Both the position numbers and the translations under genes were made by a program. 49,252 bases of DNA from Roseateles puraquae (GTDB lineage: Bacteria; Pseudomonadota; Gammaproteobacteria; Burkholderiales; Burkholderiaceae_C): assembly GCF_002205845.1 (NCBI RefSeq), contig NZ_NISI01000008.1, positions 1 to 49,252 on the forward strand, read 5' to 3'. Shown one piece after another: positions 16,640-25,793 of this stretch (positions are counted from its first letter, which is position 1; every line of letters starts with the position of its first letter). The notes under the pieces were generated by a model. That model was given only the letters and a program-made list of their open reading frames with translations, did not search any database and was not told the origin of the DNA.

Positions 16640-18376
16640 ATGACCGAACCGCTGACCCTGGCTCCGTGCCCCGCGCCCACCGATGCGGCCGACCCGGCCC
16701 CATCGCACCCCGCCTTGCCTGCGTCGCTGTCGACGACAGCGGCCCTCGTCGCCTCGGCGGCCACGCTGGCGGCCTGTGGCGGCGGCGGGTCATCTGACGC
16801 CGGCGGGGGCTCGGCCCCGCCGCCGCCCGTCCCGGCCCCGCCGCCCCCGCCGCCCGTCAAGCCTACCGACGCCGAGGCGGCCCGCTTCCTGGCACAGGCC
16901 ACCTTCGGCGCGCGCGCGGATGACATCGCCGCCATCAAGGCCAACGGCTACGCCGCCTGGCTCGACGCGCAGTTCGCGCTGCCGGTCACCGCGGGTCATT
17001 TCGACTGGCTGGTGGCCCAGGGCTATGCGGTCGATGCCAACAAGAACACCTTCAACGGGGTGGACAACACCCTGTGGCGCAAGCTGCTGTCCGCGCCGGA
17101 TCTGTTGCGCCAGCGCGTGGTGCTGGCGCTCAGCGAGATCTTCGTCATCTCGATGGCCGGCATCCCGGTCACCTGGCGGGGCTTCGCGGTGGCGGCCTAT
17201 GTCGACATGCTGGAGCAGCGCGCCTTCGGCACCTACCGGGACCTGCTGGAGGGGGTGTCGCTGTCCTGCGGCATGGGCGTCTACCTCAACATGCGGGGCA
17301 ACCAGAAGGAAGACCCCAAGACCGGCCGTGTGCCCGACGAAAACTACGCCCGCGAGGTGATGCAGCTCTTCAGCATCGGCCTCGTGCAGTTGAACGACGA
17401 CGGCAGCCCCAAGCGCGATGCAAACGGCAAGGCGTTGGAGACCTACACCCAGAGCAACATCACCGACCTGGCCCGCGTGTTCACCGGCTGGGATTTCGAC
17501 GGCGCCAGCGCCACCGACCCGGCCTTCATGCGCAAGCCGATGGTGAACAACCCGGCCCGCTTCTCGACCGGCGCCAAGAAGGTGCTCACCGTCGACATCC
17601 CGTCCACCGCCGATGGCCCCACCGCGATGAAGACGGCGCTGGACACGCTCGCCAATCATCCGAACGTCGGCCCCTTCATTGGCCGGCAGCTCATCCAGCG
17701 TCTGGTGTGTTCCAACCCCAGCCCGGCCTACATCGCCCGCATCAGTGCGGTGTGGTCCAACAACGGCGCGGGCGTGCGAGGTGACCTGAAGGCCGTCATC
17801 CGCGCCATCCTGCTCGACACCGAGGCACGCAGCATCCCCACCGCGCCAGGCGCCGGCAAGCTGCGCGAGCCGCTGCAGCGCTTCATCCAGTGGGGCCGCA
17901 CCTTCGGCGTCACTTCGCCCACGGGGGTGTGGAACATCGGGGATGCCAGCAACCCGTCCACCCGGCTGGGGCAGAGCCCGCTGCGCAGCCCGTCGGTCTT
18001 CAACTTCTTCCGGCCGGGCTATGTGCCGCCGGGGTCGGACCTGGGCCTCAATGCCGTCACGGCGCCGGAGTTCCAGCTCTGCAACGAGACCACGGTGGCC
18101 GGTTTCCTGAACTTCATGCAGACCGCGCTGCAGAACGGCGTGGGCGAGGTCAAGGCCAACTACACCGCCGAGATCGCCCTGGCGGCCGATGCGACCGCGC
18201 TGGTCAACGACATCGGATTGCGGCTCGCCGGCGGCACGCTGTCGTCCGCCACCACCACGGCCATCGCGACGGCGGTCGCCTCCATCGCCGCCACCACCGA
18301 TGCCGGCAAGTTGAACCGCGTGCTGGCCAGCATCCTGCTGGTCATGGCCAGCCCCGAGTACCAGATCCAGAAGTGA
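16640..18376 (+). CDS. DUF1800 domain protein, lipoprotein-like
   Basis: A 578-residue DUF1800 protein. After an N-terminus with no Lys or Arg comes a hydrophobic stretch ending in LAAC (Cys at about 53), a good lipobox. A Gly/Ser then Pro-rich linker follows (about 54-73), and the DUF1800 domain begins at DAEAARFLAQATFGA. The biochemical function is unknown. DUF1800 genes are regularly followed by DUF1501 genes, as here with a 10-nt gap, so the two probably act together in the envelope. The uncharged n-region makes the lipoprotein call tentative. Confidence 0.88.
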   Translation: MTEPLTLAPCPAPTDAADPAPSHPALPASLSTTAALVASAATLAACGGGGSSDAGGGSAPPPPVPAPPPPPPVKPTDAEAARFLAQATFGARADDIAAIKANGYAAWLDAQFALPVTAGHFDWLVAQGYAVDANKNTFNGVDNTLWRKLLSAPDLLRQRVVLALSEIFVISMAGIPVTWRGFAVAAYVDMLEQRAFGTYRDLLEGVSLSCGMGVYLNMRGNQKEDPKTGRVPDENYAREVMQLFSIGLVQLNDDGSPKRDANGKALETYTQSNITDLARVFTGWDFDGASATDPAFMRKPMVNNPARFSTGAKKVLTVDIPSTADGPTAMKTALDTLANHPNVGPFIGRQLIQRLVCSNPSPAYIARISAVWSNNGAGVRGDLKAVIRAILLDTEARSIPTAPGAGKLREPLQRFIQWGRTFGVTSPTGVWNIGDASNPSTRLGQSPLRSPSVFNFFRPGYVPPGSDLGLNAVTAPEFQLCNETTVAGFLNFMQTALQNGVGEVKANYTAEIALAADATALVNDIGLRLAGGTLSSATTTAIATAVASIAATTDAGKLNRVLASILLVMASPEYQIQK

Positions 18377-18386
18377 GGGGACGACC

Positions 18387-19763
18387 ATGAAGATCAACCG
18401 CATCCCCGAACTGCAGCGCCGAGAGTTCCTGCGCCGCGCCTCGGCCCTGGGCGCGGCCGGCACGGCGGCCCCCTGGGCGCTGACGCTCGCCGGCATCGGC
18501 GAGGCGGCTGCCGCGACTGCCCCGACCGACTACCGCGCGCTGGTGTGCGTCTTCCTGTATGGCGGCAACGACTACGGCAACACCCTGGTGCCGTATGACC
18601 AGCCCAGCTACGACGCTTACGCGACGATCCGCCAGACCCTGTCCACACCGCGCGACCAGCTTGCCGCCACCGCGCTGGGCCTGAGCGTGGGCGGCCGGCA
18701 GATGGCGCTGGCCCCACAGCTCGGCAAGCTCAAGAGCCTGTGGGACGCGGGCAAGCTGGGCGTGCAGCTCAACGTCGGCACCCTCGTGCAACCCACCACG
18801 CTCGCGCAGTACAAGGCGCAGAGCGTGCCGCTGCCGCCCAAGCTGTTCTCGCACAACGACCAGCAGTCCGTCTGGCAGAGCAGTGCCCCCGAAGGCGCCG
18901 TCACGGGCTGGGGCGGCCGGCTGGGCGACCTGTTCCTGAGCGGCAACGGCAACACCACCTTCACCTGCATCAACGTGTCCGGCAATGCGGTCTACATGGC
19001 CGGCAAGCAGGCGGTGCAGTACCAGGTCTCCACCTCAGGAGCCGTGCCGATCAACGGCGTGGTGCGCCCGTTGTATGGCTCCCAGGCCTGCTCGGACGCA
19101 CTGCGCAGCATGATTACCGCCAGCCGCAGCCACTGGATGGAGGCGGAGCTGAGTCGCGTGACCTCGCGGTCCATCGGTGCGCAGGGCATCGTCAGCGCGT
19201 CGCTGGCGGCGCTGCCGGCGATGAAGACGACGTTCGACACCACCTCCAGCCTGTCCAACCAACTGGCCATGGTCGCCAAGCTGATCGCGGCGCGGCAAAG
19301 CCTGGGCGTGGCGCGGCAGGTGTACTTCGTGTCCATCGGCGGCTTCGATTTGCACGACTTCCTGGTGAACCAGCACCCCGGCCTGCTCACCGCGGTCAAC
19401 GATGCCCTGGCGAGCTTTTACGCGGCCACGGTCGAACTGGGCGTGGAGAACCAGGTCACCACCTTCACCGCCAGTGATTTCGGGCGCACGCTGACCAGCA
19501 ATGGCGATGGCTCCGACCATGGCTGGGGCAGCCACCACTTCATCATGGGCGGCGCGGTCAAGGGTGGGCGCTACTGGGGCACGCTGCCCTCGGTCAGCGT
19601 CAACGGGCCGGATGACGTCGGCCAGGGCCGGCTGCTGCCGACCACGGGCGTGGACCAGCTCGGCGCCACGTTGGCGACCTGGATGGGCGTCAGCGCCACC
19701 GACCTGCCCACCGTGCTGCCGCAGATCGGGAACTACACCCAGCGGGACATGGGCTACTTTTGA
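18387..19763 (+). CDS. DUF1501 protein with Tat signal
   Basis: A 458-residue DUF1501 protein, a family related to sulfatases and alkaline phosphatases. The N-terminus RREFLRRASALGAAG is a twin-arginine signal, so it is exported folded, possibly with a metal. HGWGSHHFIMGGAVKGGRYWG near the C-terminus is the conserved DUF1501 block. It has a clear GAGG ribosome site and follows DUF1800 at once. Its 3' end overlaps a convergent PEP-CTERM gene by 10 nt. The substrate is unknown. Confidence 0.9.
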   Translation: MKINRIPELQRREFLRRASALGAAGTAAPWALTLAGIGEAAAATAPTDYRALVCVFLYGGNDYGNTLVPYDQPSYDAYATIRQTLSTPRDQLAATALGLSVGGRQMALAPQLGKLKSLWDAGKLGVQLNVGTLVQPTTLAQYKAQSVPLPPKLFSHNDQQSVWQSSAPEGAVTGWGGRLGDLFLSGNGNTTFTCINVSGNAVYMAGKQAVQYQVSTSGAVPINGVVRPLYGSQACSDALRSMITASRSHWMEAELSRVTSRSIGAQGIVSASLAALPAMKTTFDTTSSLSNQLAMVAKLIAARQSLGVARQVYFVSIGGFDLHDFLVNQHPGLLTAVNDALASFYAATVELGVENQVTTFTASDFGRTLTSNGDGSDHGWGSHHFIMGGAVKGGRYWGTLPSVSVNGPDDVGQGRLLPTTGVDQLGATLATWMGVSATDLPTVLPQIGNYTQRDMGYF

Positions 19764-20443
19764 GCGCCAGCGCTGGGGCGCGGGCGCCGACGCGCCATGG
19801 CACCCACGGCGGCGAGGCCCAGACCCAGCAGGCCGGCCGAGGCGGGCTCCGGCACGGTGGCCGCCGTGCTGAAGCTGATGTTGTCCACGGCCACCCAGTC
19901 ATCGAGGCTGCCCGGCAGCACGACCACGGCGCCGATGTTGCTGCCGCTGAAGCTCAGCCGCCGCTGGCCCAGGGCGCCGGCGAGCACGCGCGCGATGAAG
20001 CTGCCTTGGGGCGTGTACAGCTCAAGGCCGGTGGTGTCCTGGCTGTTGCCGACGCCGGCAAAGTCGACGCTGATGGAAGAGATCGGCTGGCTGAACAGCA
20101 ACACGAAGCTGGCGTCGCCGTCTTCGTTCAGCCAGCCCTCGTAGGAGCGCAGCAGGTTGCCGCTGACGAGCGCTGGCTGGCCAAGCGGGCCGACGTCCGG
20201 CCCGGTGCTGGACACCACGGTCATGTCGGTGTTGGTGGCCCAATCGCCCGTCGGGCTGCCGCTGCCGGCGAAGGCATTGGGCAGAAACGTCACGCCCCAC
20301 GCGGCGTACTGGTTGCTGACGAGCGTGCCTGCGGCCAGGTCCTCGAAGTCGATGACATGCGAGGTGCTGTCGGCGTGCGCGAAGGTCGCGGCCAGCAGTG
20401 CGGCGGCGGCCAGGGCTTTCAGGGGCGAGAGCGGCAGGGGCAT
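19754..20443 (-). CDS. PEP-CTERM sorted exported protein
   Basis: A 229-residue protein with a signal peptide ending at ATFAHA (about residue 24). Its body starts HVIDFEDLAAGTLVSNQYAAWGVTF, as in a common beta-sandwich group of PEP-CTERM proteins. The C-terminal sorting signal is VPEPASAGLLGLGLAAVG followed by ARRRPRP. The start at 20443 gives the signal peptide; the open frame continues upstream into the GGT gene only as a shadow. It ends convergently into the DUF1501 gene. Confidence 0.88.
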   Translation of the reverse strand: MPLPLSPLKALAAAALLAATFAHADSTSHVIDFEDLAAGTLVSNQYAAWGVTFLPNAFAGSGSPTGDWATNTDMTVVSSTGPDVGPLGQPALVSGNLLRSYEGWLNEDGDASFVLLFSQPISSISVDFAGVGNSQDTTGLELYTPQGSFIARVLAGALGQRRLSFSGSNIGAVVVLPGSLDDWVAVDNISFSTAATVPEPASAGLLGLGLAAVGAMARRRPRPSAGAQK

Positions 20444-20542
20444 GAGGACTCCGGAGTCGGGCAGGCGCGATGCCGCGGAGTATGTCGAGCCGGGCCATCG
20501 GCACCGTCCCGCGAAGCAGGTGCAGGAAGTCCCTGAATCCAC

Positions 20543-22333
20543 ATGCCTAAGATGGCAGCCATGCACGCCCTGAGAACCCTGCGCCTCGCGCCCCTGCTGG
20601 GGGCCGTCTGGCTTGCGCCCGCCCTGGCCCTGGATCAACCCGAGGCCGCCACCACCCGCACCGCCAAGGAAGGCGGACTGACCGCACCGGCCAAGCGGTT
20701 CGCCGTGACCGCGGCCAACCCGCTGGCAGTGGACGCGGGCATCGAGATGCTCAAGGCCGGCGGCTCCGCCTTCGATGCCGTCGTGGCGGTGCAGGCGGTG
20801 CTGGGCCTGGTGGAGCCGCAGTCCAGCGGCATTGCGGGCGGCGCCTTCCTCCTGCATTGGGACGGCCGCCAGGTGCAGGCCCTGGACGGCCGCGAGACGG
20901 CCCCCGCGGCGGCAACGCCGGCGCTCTTCCTGAAGGCCGACGGCAAGCCGCTGGCCATGCGCGATGCCATCCTCAGTGGCCTGTCCACCGGCACGCCCGG
21001 CGTGCTGGCCATGCTGGCCGAAGGGCATCGCCAACATGGGCAGCTGCCCTGGGCGCGGCTGTTCGAGCCGGCCATCCGGCTGGCCGAGCAAGGCTTTGCG
21101 GTCAGCCCGCGGCTGCATGAACTGCTCGCGGGCGAGACGGCACTGCGCCAGGACCCCATCGCTGCGCCCTTCTTCTACGACGGCAGCGGCGCGCCGCTGG
21201 CGGTGGGCACCGTGCTGAAGAACCCGGCCTATGCGGCCGTGCTGCGCGGCGTGGCCAAGCAGGGCGTCAAGGCCTTCTATGAAGGACCGGTGGCGGCCGA
21301 CATCGTGCGCCGTGTGAAGGGCCATGCGCGCCCCGGCCTGCTGAGCACGGACGACCTGGCCGCCTACCGGCCCGTGGTGCGTCCACCGCTGTGCAATGAC
21401 TGGCGCAGCTACCGCATCTGCGGCTTCGGACCGCCCACCTCGGGCCACCTGACGCTGATGGAAATCCTCGGTCTGCTCGACACCCAGCCGGCGGCGCGGG
21501 CGGCGCGTGGCATCACGGCCGACTGGATGCATGCCTATGCCGAGTCGGCCAAGCTGGCCTTTGCCGACCGCGCCCAGTACATCGGCGACCCGGCCTTCGT
21601 GACGGCGCCGGGCGGCGACTGGCAGAACCTGCTGGCGAGCGCCTACCTGAAGCAGCGCGGCGCCCTCATCGGCGCACGCGCGGGCGGCATCGCGACGGCT
21701 GGCAATCCAGCCCCCGTGCAGCAGGCGCTGGCGCCGCAGGCCGAGCAGTTGGAGTCGGGCACCAGCCATGTCAGCGTCGTGGACGCCCAGGGACATGCGG
21801 TGGCCATGACCACGAGCGTGGAGTCGGCCTTCGGCAACCGGGTGATGAGCGATGGCGGCACCGGGCTGGCCGGCGGCTTCGTGCTGAACAACCAGCTGAC
21901 CGACTTTTCGCTCAACCCGGTGGGCGCCGACGGCAAGCCCGTGGCCAATCGGGTGGAGGCCGGCAAGCGGCCGCGCTCCAGCATGGCGCCGACCCTCGTG
22001 TTCGACCGTGACGGCAAGCTGCTGATGGCCGCCGGCTCACCGGGCGGGCCGGTCATCATCCACTACGTGGCCAAGGTGCTGACCGGCGCGCTGGCCTGGG
22101 GCCTGCCGGCCCAGGAGGCCGTCGACCTGCCCAATTTCGGCCACTTCAACAGCGGCTCGCTCATCGTCGAGCGCGGCGCCCTGACGGCGGAGCAACTGGC
22201 CGACCTGCGCGGGCGCGGCCATCAGGTGGTGGAGACCGACCTGACCAGCGGCCTGCAGGTGCTGCTGCGCGTGCCGGGCGGCTGGTCCGGCGGCGCCGAC
22301 CCACGCCGCGAGGGCGTGGTCAAGGGCGAATGA
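20543..22333 (+). CDS. ggt: Gamma-glutamyltransferase
   Basis: A 596-residue periplasmic Ntn-hydrolase precursor that cleaves glutathione and other gamma-glutamyl compounds. A signal peptide ends near APALA. The autoprocessing nucleophile is Thr407 in the motif GTSHVSVVD, which becomes the N-terminus of the small subunit. Two further ATG codons at 20552 and 20561 are possible starts; 20543 was kept because AGGAAG lies upstream, though at long distance. The start lies 99 nt from that of the divergent PEP-CTERM gene. Confidence 0.93.
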   Translation: MPKMAAMHALRTLRLAPLLGAVWLAPALALDQPEAATTRTAKEGGLTAPAKRFAVTAANPLAVDAGIEMLKAGGSAFDAVVAVQAVLGLVEPQSSGIAGGAFLLHWDGRQVQALDGRETAPAAATPALFLKADGKPLAMRDAILSGLSTGTPGVLAMLAEGHRQHGQLPWARLFEPAIRLAEQGFAVSPRLHELLAGETALRQDPIAAPFFYDGSGAPLAVGTVLKNPAYAAVLRGVAKQGVKAFYEGPVAADIVRRVKGHARPGLLSTDDLAAYRPVVRPPLCNDWRSYRICGFGPPTSGHLTLMEILGLLDTQPAARAARGITADWMHAYAESAKLAFADRAQYIGDPAFVTAPGGDWQNLLASAYLKQRGALIGARAGGIATAGNPAPVQQALAPQAEQLESGTSHVSVVDAQGHAVAMTTSVESAFGNRVMSDGGTGLAGGFVLNNQLTDFSLNPVGADGKPVANRVEAGKRPRSSMAPTLVFDRDGKLLMAAGSPGGPVIIHYVAKVLTGALAWGLPAQEAVDLPNFGHFNSGSLIVERGALTAEQLADLRGRGHQVVETDLTSGLQVLLRVPGGWSGGADPRREGVVKGE

Positions 22334-22345
22334 GGCGCGGGCGCT

Positions 22346-22837
22346 TCAGCGCTTGCTGAACACCCACAGGCCCAGGCCGGCGAGGCTGGCGAAGAGCAGG
22401 CCGCTCCAGACCTCATAGGGCAGGCCCACGAGACGGTAGGCCGCGGCATCCGCGCAGTTGGCCGTGATCATGAACACGGGCGGCCAGAGTTCTTCGAGGT
22501 TCAGGGTCGTGACGATCTTGTCTGCCAGGCCCATCGCGCAGCTGGCTTCCTGCGACGCGACCTCGTGCTGGAACACCGCCGCCGTGACGCCGGCTGCACA
22601 CAGCAGCAGCACGCCGACGATCGCCACCTGGCGCAGCGCCCGGCTGCGCTGCAGCAGCCAACCCAGCAGCGACAGCGCGCCCACCAGCAGGAAGACGCCC
22701 CGCTGCAGCACGCACCAGGGGCAGGGCTTCACGCCGAACTGATGCTGGGCCACCAGGGCCACACCGACGGCTGCAAAGCTGGCGACGGCCATGCCCGCCA
22801 GCACGCGGCCGGGCAACTTGGAAGGCTGGATGAACAT
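22346..22837 (-). CDS. dsbB: Disulfide bond formation protein B
   Basis: A 163-residue inner-membrane protein with four helices that re-oxidises DsbA and passes electrons to quinone. The two redox pairs are visible: Cys39/Cys42 in CPWC and Cys100/Cys128 in the second periplasmic loop. Length and topology are normal. Its ATG overlaps the stop of the RidA gene by one base, so the two are translationally linked. Confidence 0.94.
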   Translation of the reverse strand: MFIQPSKLPGRVLAGMAVASFAAVGVALVAQHQFGVKPCPWCVLQRGVFLLVGALSLLGWLLQRSRALRQVAIVGVLLLCAAGVTAAVFQHEVASQEASCAMGLADKIVTTLNLEELWPPVFMITANCADAAAYRLVGLPYEVWSGLLFASLAGLGLWVFSKR

Positions 22838-23301
22838 CAGTCGGCGATTTCCGCGATCAACTCGATCTCGACGCAGGCGCCCATCGGGATCTGCGCCACG
22901 CCGAAGGCGCTGCGGGCATGCTTGCCGGCATCGCCCAGCACGGTGGCCAGCAGCTCCGAGCAGCCGTTGGTCACGAGATGCTGCTCGGTGAACTCGGGTG
23001 TGCTGTTCACGAGGCTCATCACCTTCACGATGCGCACCTTGCCCAGGTCGCCGGTCGCGGCTTGCAGGGTGCCCAGCAGGTCGATGGCCACGGCACGCGC
23101 CGCGGCCTGGCCGGTGGCGGTGTCGACGTCACGGCCGAGTTGGCCCACCCAGGGCTTGCCGTCCTTCTTGGCGATGTGGCCCGAGACGAACAGCAGATTG
23201 CCGGTGCGGGTGAAGGGCAGATAGGCCGCGGCAGGCACGGCCAGGGGCGGCAGCGTGATGCCGAGTTCGGCGAGCTTGGCTTGGATGGCGGAGGAACTCA
23301 T
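22837..23301 (-). CDS. RidA family protein
   Basis: A 154-residue member of the YjgF/YER057c/UK114 superfamily, of the longer RidA subgroup beginning with SSAIQAKLAELGITLPP. Canonical RidA hydrolyses reactive enamine/imine intermediates from pyridoxal-phosphate enzymes. This subgroup has not been clearly assigned, and the Arg that binds substrate carboxylate in RidA is not obvious in the PMGACVEIELIAEI tail. It is upstream of and overlaps dsbB. Confidence 0.88.
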   Translation of the reverse strand: MSSSAIQAKLAELGITLPPLAVPAAAYLPFTRTGNLLFVSGHIAKKDGKPWVGQLGRDVDTATGQAAARAVAIDLLGTLQAATGDLGKVRIVKVMSLVNSTPEFTEQHLVTNGCSELLATVLGDAGKHARSAFGVAQIPMGACVEIELIAEIAD

Positions 23302-23381
23302 ACGGGGGAGCGCTAGGGCACGTTCAAGAGACGTCGGCATGCTACACCCCGACCACCACGGGCGTAGGCCAGGGAGAAGCC

Positions 23382-25793
23382 GTGCTGCAGGGGCGATGGG
23401 GCCCACGCGACCTGATTGGAGCCGGCCTGGGCTGGCTGGCGGGCCTGGCCTTGCTGCACCGCTGCGAGCGGCTGCCGACGCCGGCCGAGCACTTGATGCT
23501 GCTCGTGGCCGTGGTGGTGACCGTGGCCTGGGCTCGGCGCCGGTGGTGGGGGCGGGCGTTCATCGCCGCGCTGCTGGCCTTTTGGAGCGCCGGCTGGCGC
23601 GCTGAGCAGCGTTTGAGCCATGAGCTTGCACCGGCGTGGGAGGTCCGTGACCTGGTGTTGACCGGCCGCATCGACAGCCTGCCGGTCGCGGTGACGGGGC
23701 AGGGCGGTGTGCCCGGCTGGCGTTTCGAGTTTGCGCTCGAGACCGTGGGCGAGGCCGGTACCGCGCTGCCGCCGCAGGTGCCGCCGCGGCTCATGCTGCT
23801 GCTCTACGACGGGCCTGCCGTCATGGCCGGCGAACGCTGGCGCTTCACGGCGCGCCTGAAGCGCGCCCATGGCCTGATGAATCCGGGCGGCTTCGACGCC
23901 GAACTGTGGTTGTTCGAGCAGGGGCTTCGTGCAACCGGCGTGGTGCGCGTCGCACAGCGCCTGCAAGCGGCCCCGGCGTGGAGCCTCGATGCCGCGAGGC
24001 AGCGCTTGCGCCTGGCCATCAACACGCACGTGCCCGACCCGGCGATGGCCGGCGTGCTGGCTGCCTTGAGCCTGGGCGACCAGAACGCCATCGGCAACGC
24101 CGACTGGGCGCTGTTCCGCGACACGGGCGTGGCCCATCTGCTGAGTGTCTCGGGTTTGCACGTCACGTTGTTTGCCTGGCTGGCGGCAGTACTCGTGGGG
24201 CCGGTGTGGCGCCGCCTGCCGTGGCTGTGCCTGCGGCTGCCGGCGCCCACGGTGGCGCGCTGGACCGGCGTTCTTGCAGCGCTGGGTTATGCCCTGTTCT
24301 CCGGCTGGGGCGTGCCGGCGCAGCGTACGGTGCTGATGCTCGCAGCTGTGGCCGCGCTGCGCAGCCTGCAGCTGCGCTGGCCCTGGCCGCTGTTGCTGCT
24401 GGGTGCGGCCGTGGTGGTCACGGCGCTGGACCCCTGGGCGCTGCTGCAGCCGGGCTTCTGGCTGTCGTTTGGTGCGGTGGGCTTGCTGATGGCGGCAGGC
24501 GACGACCATTCGCGCTCCTGGGCCGAACGTCTGCAGGCGGCGCTGCGGACCCAGCTCATCGCCACGGTCGGCCTCGCGCCGCTCAGCCTGATCTGCTTCT
24601 CTCAGCTTTCCGTCGTCGGGCTGCTGGCCAATCTCGTGGCCATTCCGCTGGTCAGCTTCGTGCTGACGCCGCTGGCCCTGGCCGGTGGGCTCGCCACGCC
24701 GCTGTGGACGTTGGCGGCCTGGCTGAGCCAGGGGCTGATGGCCTGGCTGCGCTGGCTGGCTGACTGGCCGCTGGCGGTGTGGTGGCTCCCCGCGGCGCCC
24801 GTGTGGGCGCAAGGGCTGGGGCTGCTGGGGGCGGTCTTGATGATCCTGCGCCTGCCGCGGCGGCTGCGCTTCGCCGGCCTGCTGATGACGCTCCCGCTGC
24901 TGTGGCCCGCGGTGCCGCGGCCTGCGCCCGGTGAGTTCGAGCTGCTGGCACCCGATGTCGGCCAGGGCAACGCGGTGCTGGTGCGCACCCATGGCCATGC
25001 GCTGCTGTTCGACACGGGCCCGGTCTACGCGCCCGGCGCTGATGCGGGCGAGCGTGTGCTGCTGCCGGTGCTGCGTGGGCTGGGCGTGCGCCGGCTGGAC
25101 TTGCTAATGCTCAGCCACCGGGACATCGACCACGTTGGCGGCGCCGCCACGCTGATGCGGGCGCTGTCCGTAACGCGACTGAGCAGCTCCCTCGAAGACG
25201 AGCACCCGCTGTTGCGTGCTGCGCCGGCCCAGCAGCGTTGCGAAGCGGGTCAGGCCTGGGCCTGGGACGGCGTGCGCTTCGAGGTGCTCCACCCGACACC
25301 GGCCCATTACGGCCGGGGACTCAAGCCGAATGACCTGTCCTGTGTGCTGCGGATCACGGCCGCGTCAGGGCGCCGTGCGCTGTTGGCGGGAGACCTGGAG
25401 GCCGAGCAGGAACGGGCCCTGACCCGACGGGAGCCCGATCTGCGGGCCGAGGTGCTGCTGGTGCCGCACCACGGCAGCAAGACCTCATCGAGCGCCGAGC
25501 TCCTGGCTGCGGTGCGTCCGGCCGTGGCGCTGGTGCAGGCCGGCTACCGCAGCCGTTTCGGCCATCCGGCGCCCCCGGTGCTGGCCCGCTACCAGGCGGC
25601 GGGCATCGAGGTGGTGTCCACGCCCGCCTGTGGTGCCTGGCGATGGACGAGTGAGCACGGCGCCGCAGGCTGCGAGCGCGCCCAGTCGCGCCGCTACTGG
25701 CACGACAGCGTGCTGCCTTCGGTCAGCCCGGTGCTGATGGGGCCGGCGCTAGAACCGCCGGCGGCGTCGTGGCCGGAGGACGTTTCGCCTTGA
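23382..25793 (+). CDS. comEC: DNA internalization competence protein ComEC/Rec2
   Basis: An 803-residue inner-membrane channel protein for uptake of single-stranded DNA during transformation. An N-terminal DUF4131 region and an OB-like part are followed by the Competence domain with many helices (about 230-500, with LLSVSGLHVTLFAW). The C-terminal metallo-beta-lactamase-like domain has SHRDIDHVGG and VPHHGSKTSSS. The start is GTG after AGGGAG. The last 71 nt overlap the convergent mltB gene. Its presence suggests competence, though no other com or pil gene is in the window. Confidence 0.95.
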   Translation: MLQGRWGPRDLIGAGLGWLAGLALLHRCERLPTPAEHLMLLVAVVVTVAWARRRWWGRAFIAALLAFWSAGWRAEQRLSHELAPAWEVRDLVLTGRIDSLPVAVTGQGGVPGWRFEFALETVGEAGTALPPQVPPRLMLLLYDGPAVMAGERWRFTARLKRAHGLMNPGGFDAELWLFEQGLRATGVVRVAQRLQAAPAWSLDAARQRLRLAINTHVPDPAMAGVLAALSLGDQNAIGNADWALFRDTGVAHLLSVSGLHVTLFAWLAAVLVGPVWRRLPWLCLRLPAPTVARWTGVLAALGYALFSGWGVPAQRTVLMLAAVAALRSLQLRWPWPLLLLGAAVVVTALDPWALLQPGFWLSFGAVGLLMAAGDDHSRSWAERLQAALRTQLIATVGLAPLSLICFSQLSVVGLLANLVAIPLVSFVLTPLALAGGLATPLWTLAAWLSQGLMAWLRWLADWPLAVWWLPAAPVWAQGLGLLGAVLMILRLPRRLRFAGLLMTLPLLWPAVPRPAPGEFELLAPDVGQGNAVLVRTHGHALLFDTGPVYAPGADAGERVLLPVLRGLGVRRLDLLMLSHRDIDHVGGAATLMRALSVTRLSSSLEDEHPLLRAAPAQQRCEAGQAWAWDGVRFEVLHPTPAHYGRGLKPNDLSCVLRITAASGRRALLAGDLEAEQERALTRREPDLRAEVLLVPHHGSKTSSSAELLAAVRPAVALVQAGYRSRFGHPAPPVLARYQAAGIEVVSTPACGAWRWTSEHGAAGCERAQSRRYWHDSVLPSVSPVLMGPALEPPAASWPEDVSP

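Noticed and set aside
20444..21796. Upstream extension of the minus-strand PEP-CTERM frame through ggt
   Set aside because: The signal peptide begins at 20443; the extension is antisense to the conserved gamma-glutamyltransferase.
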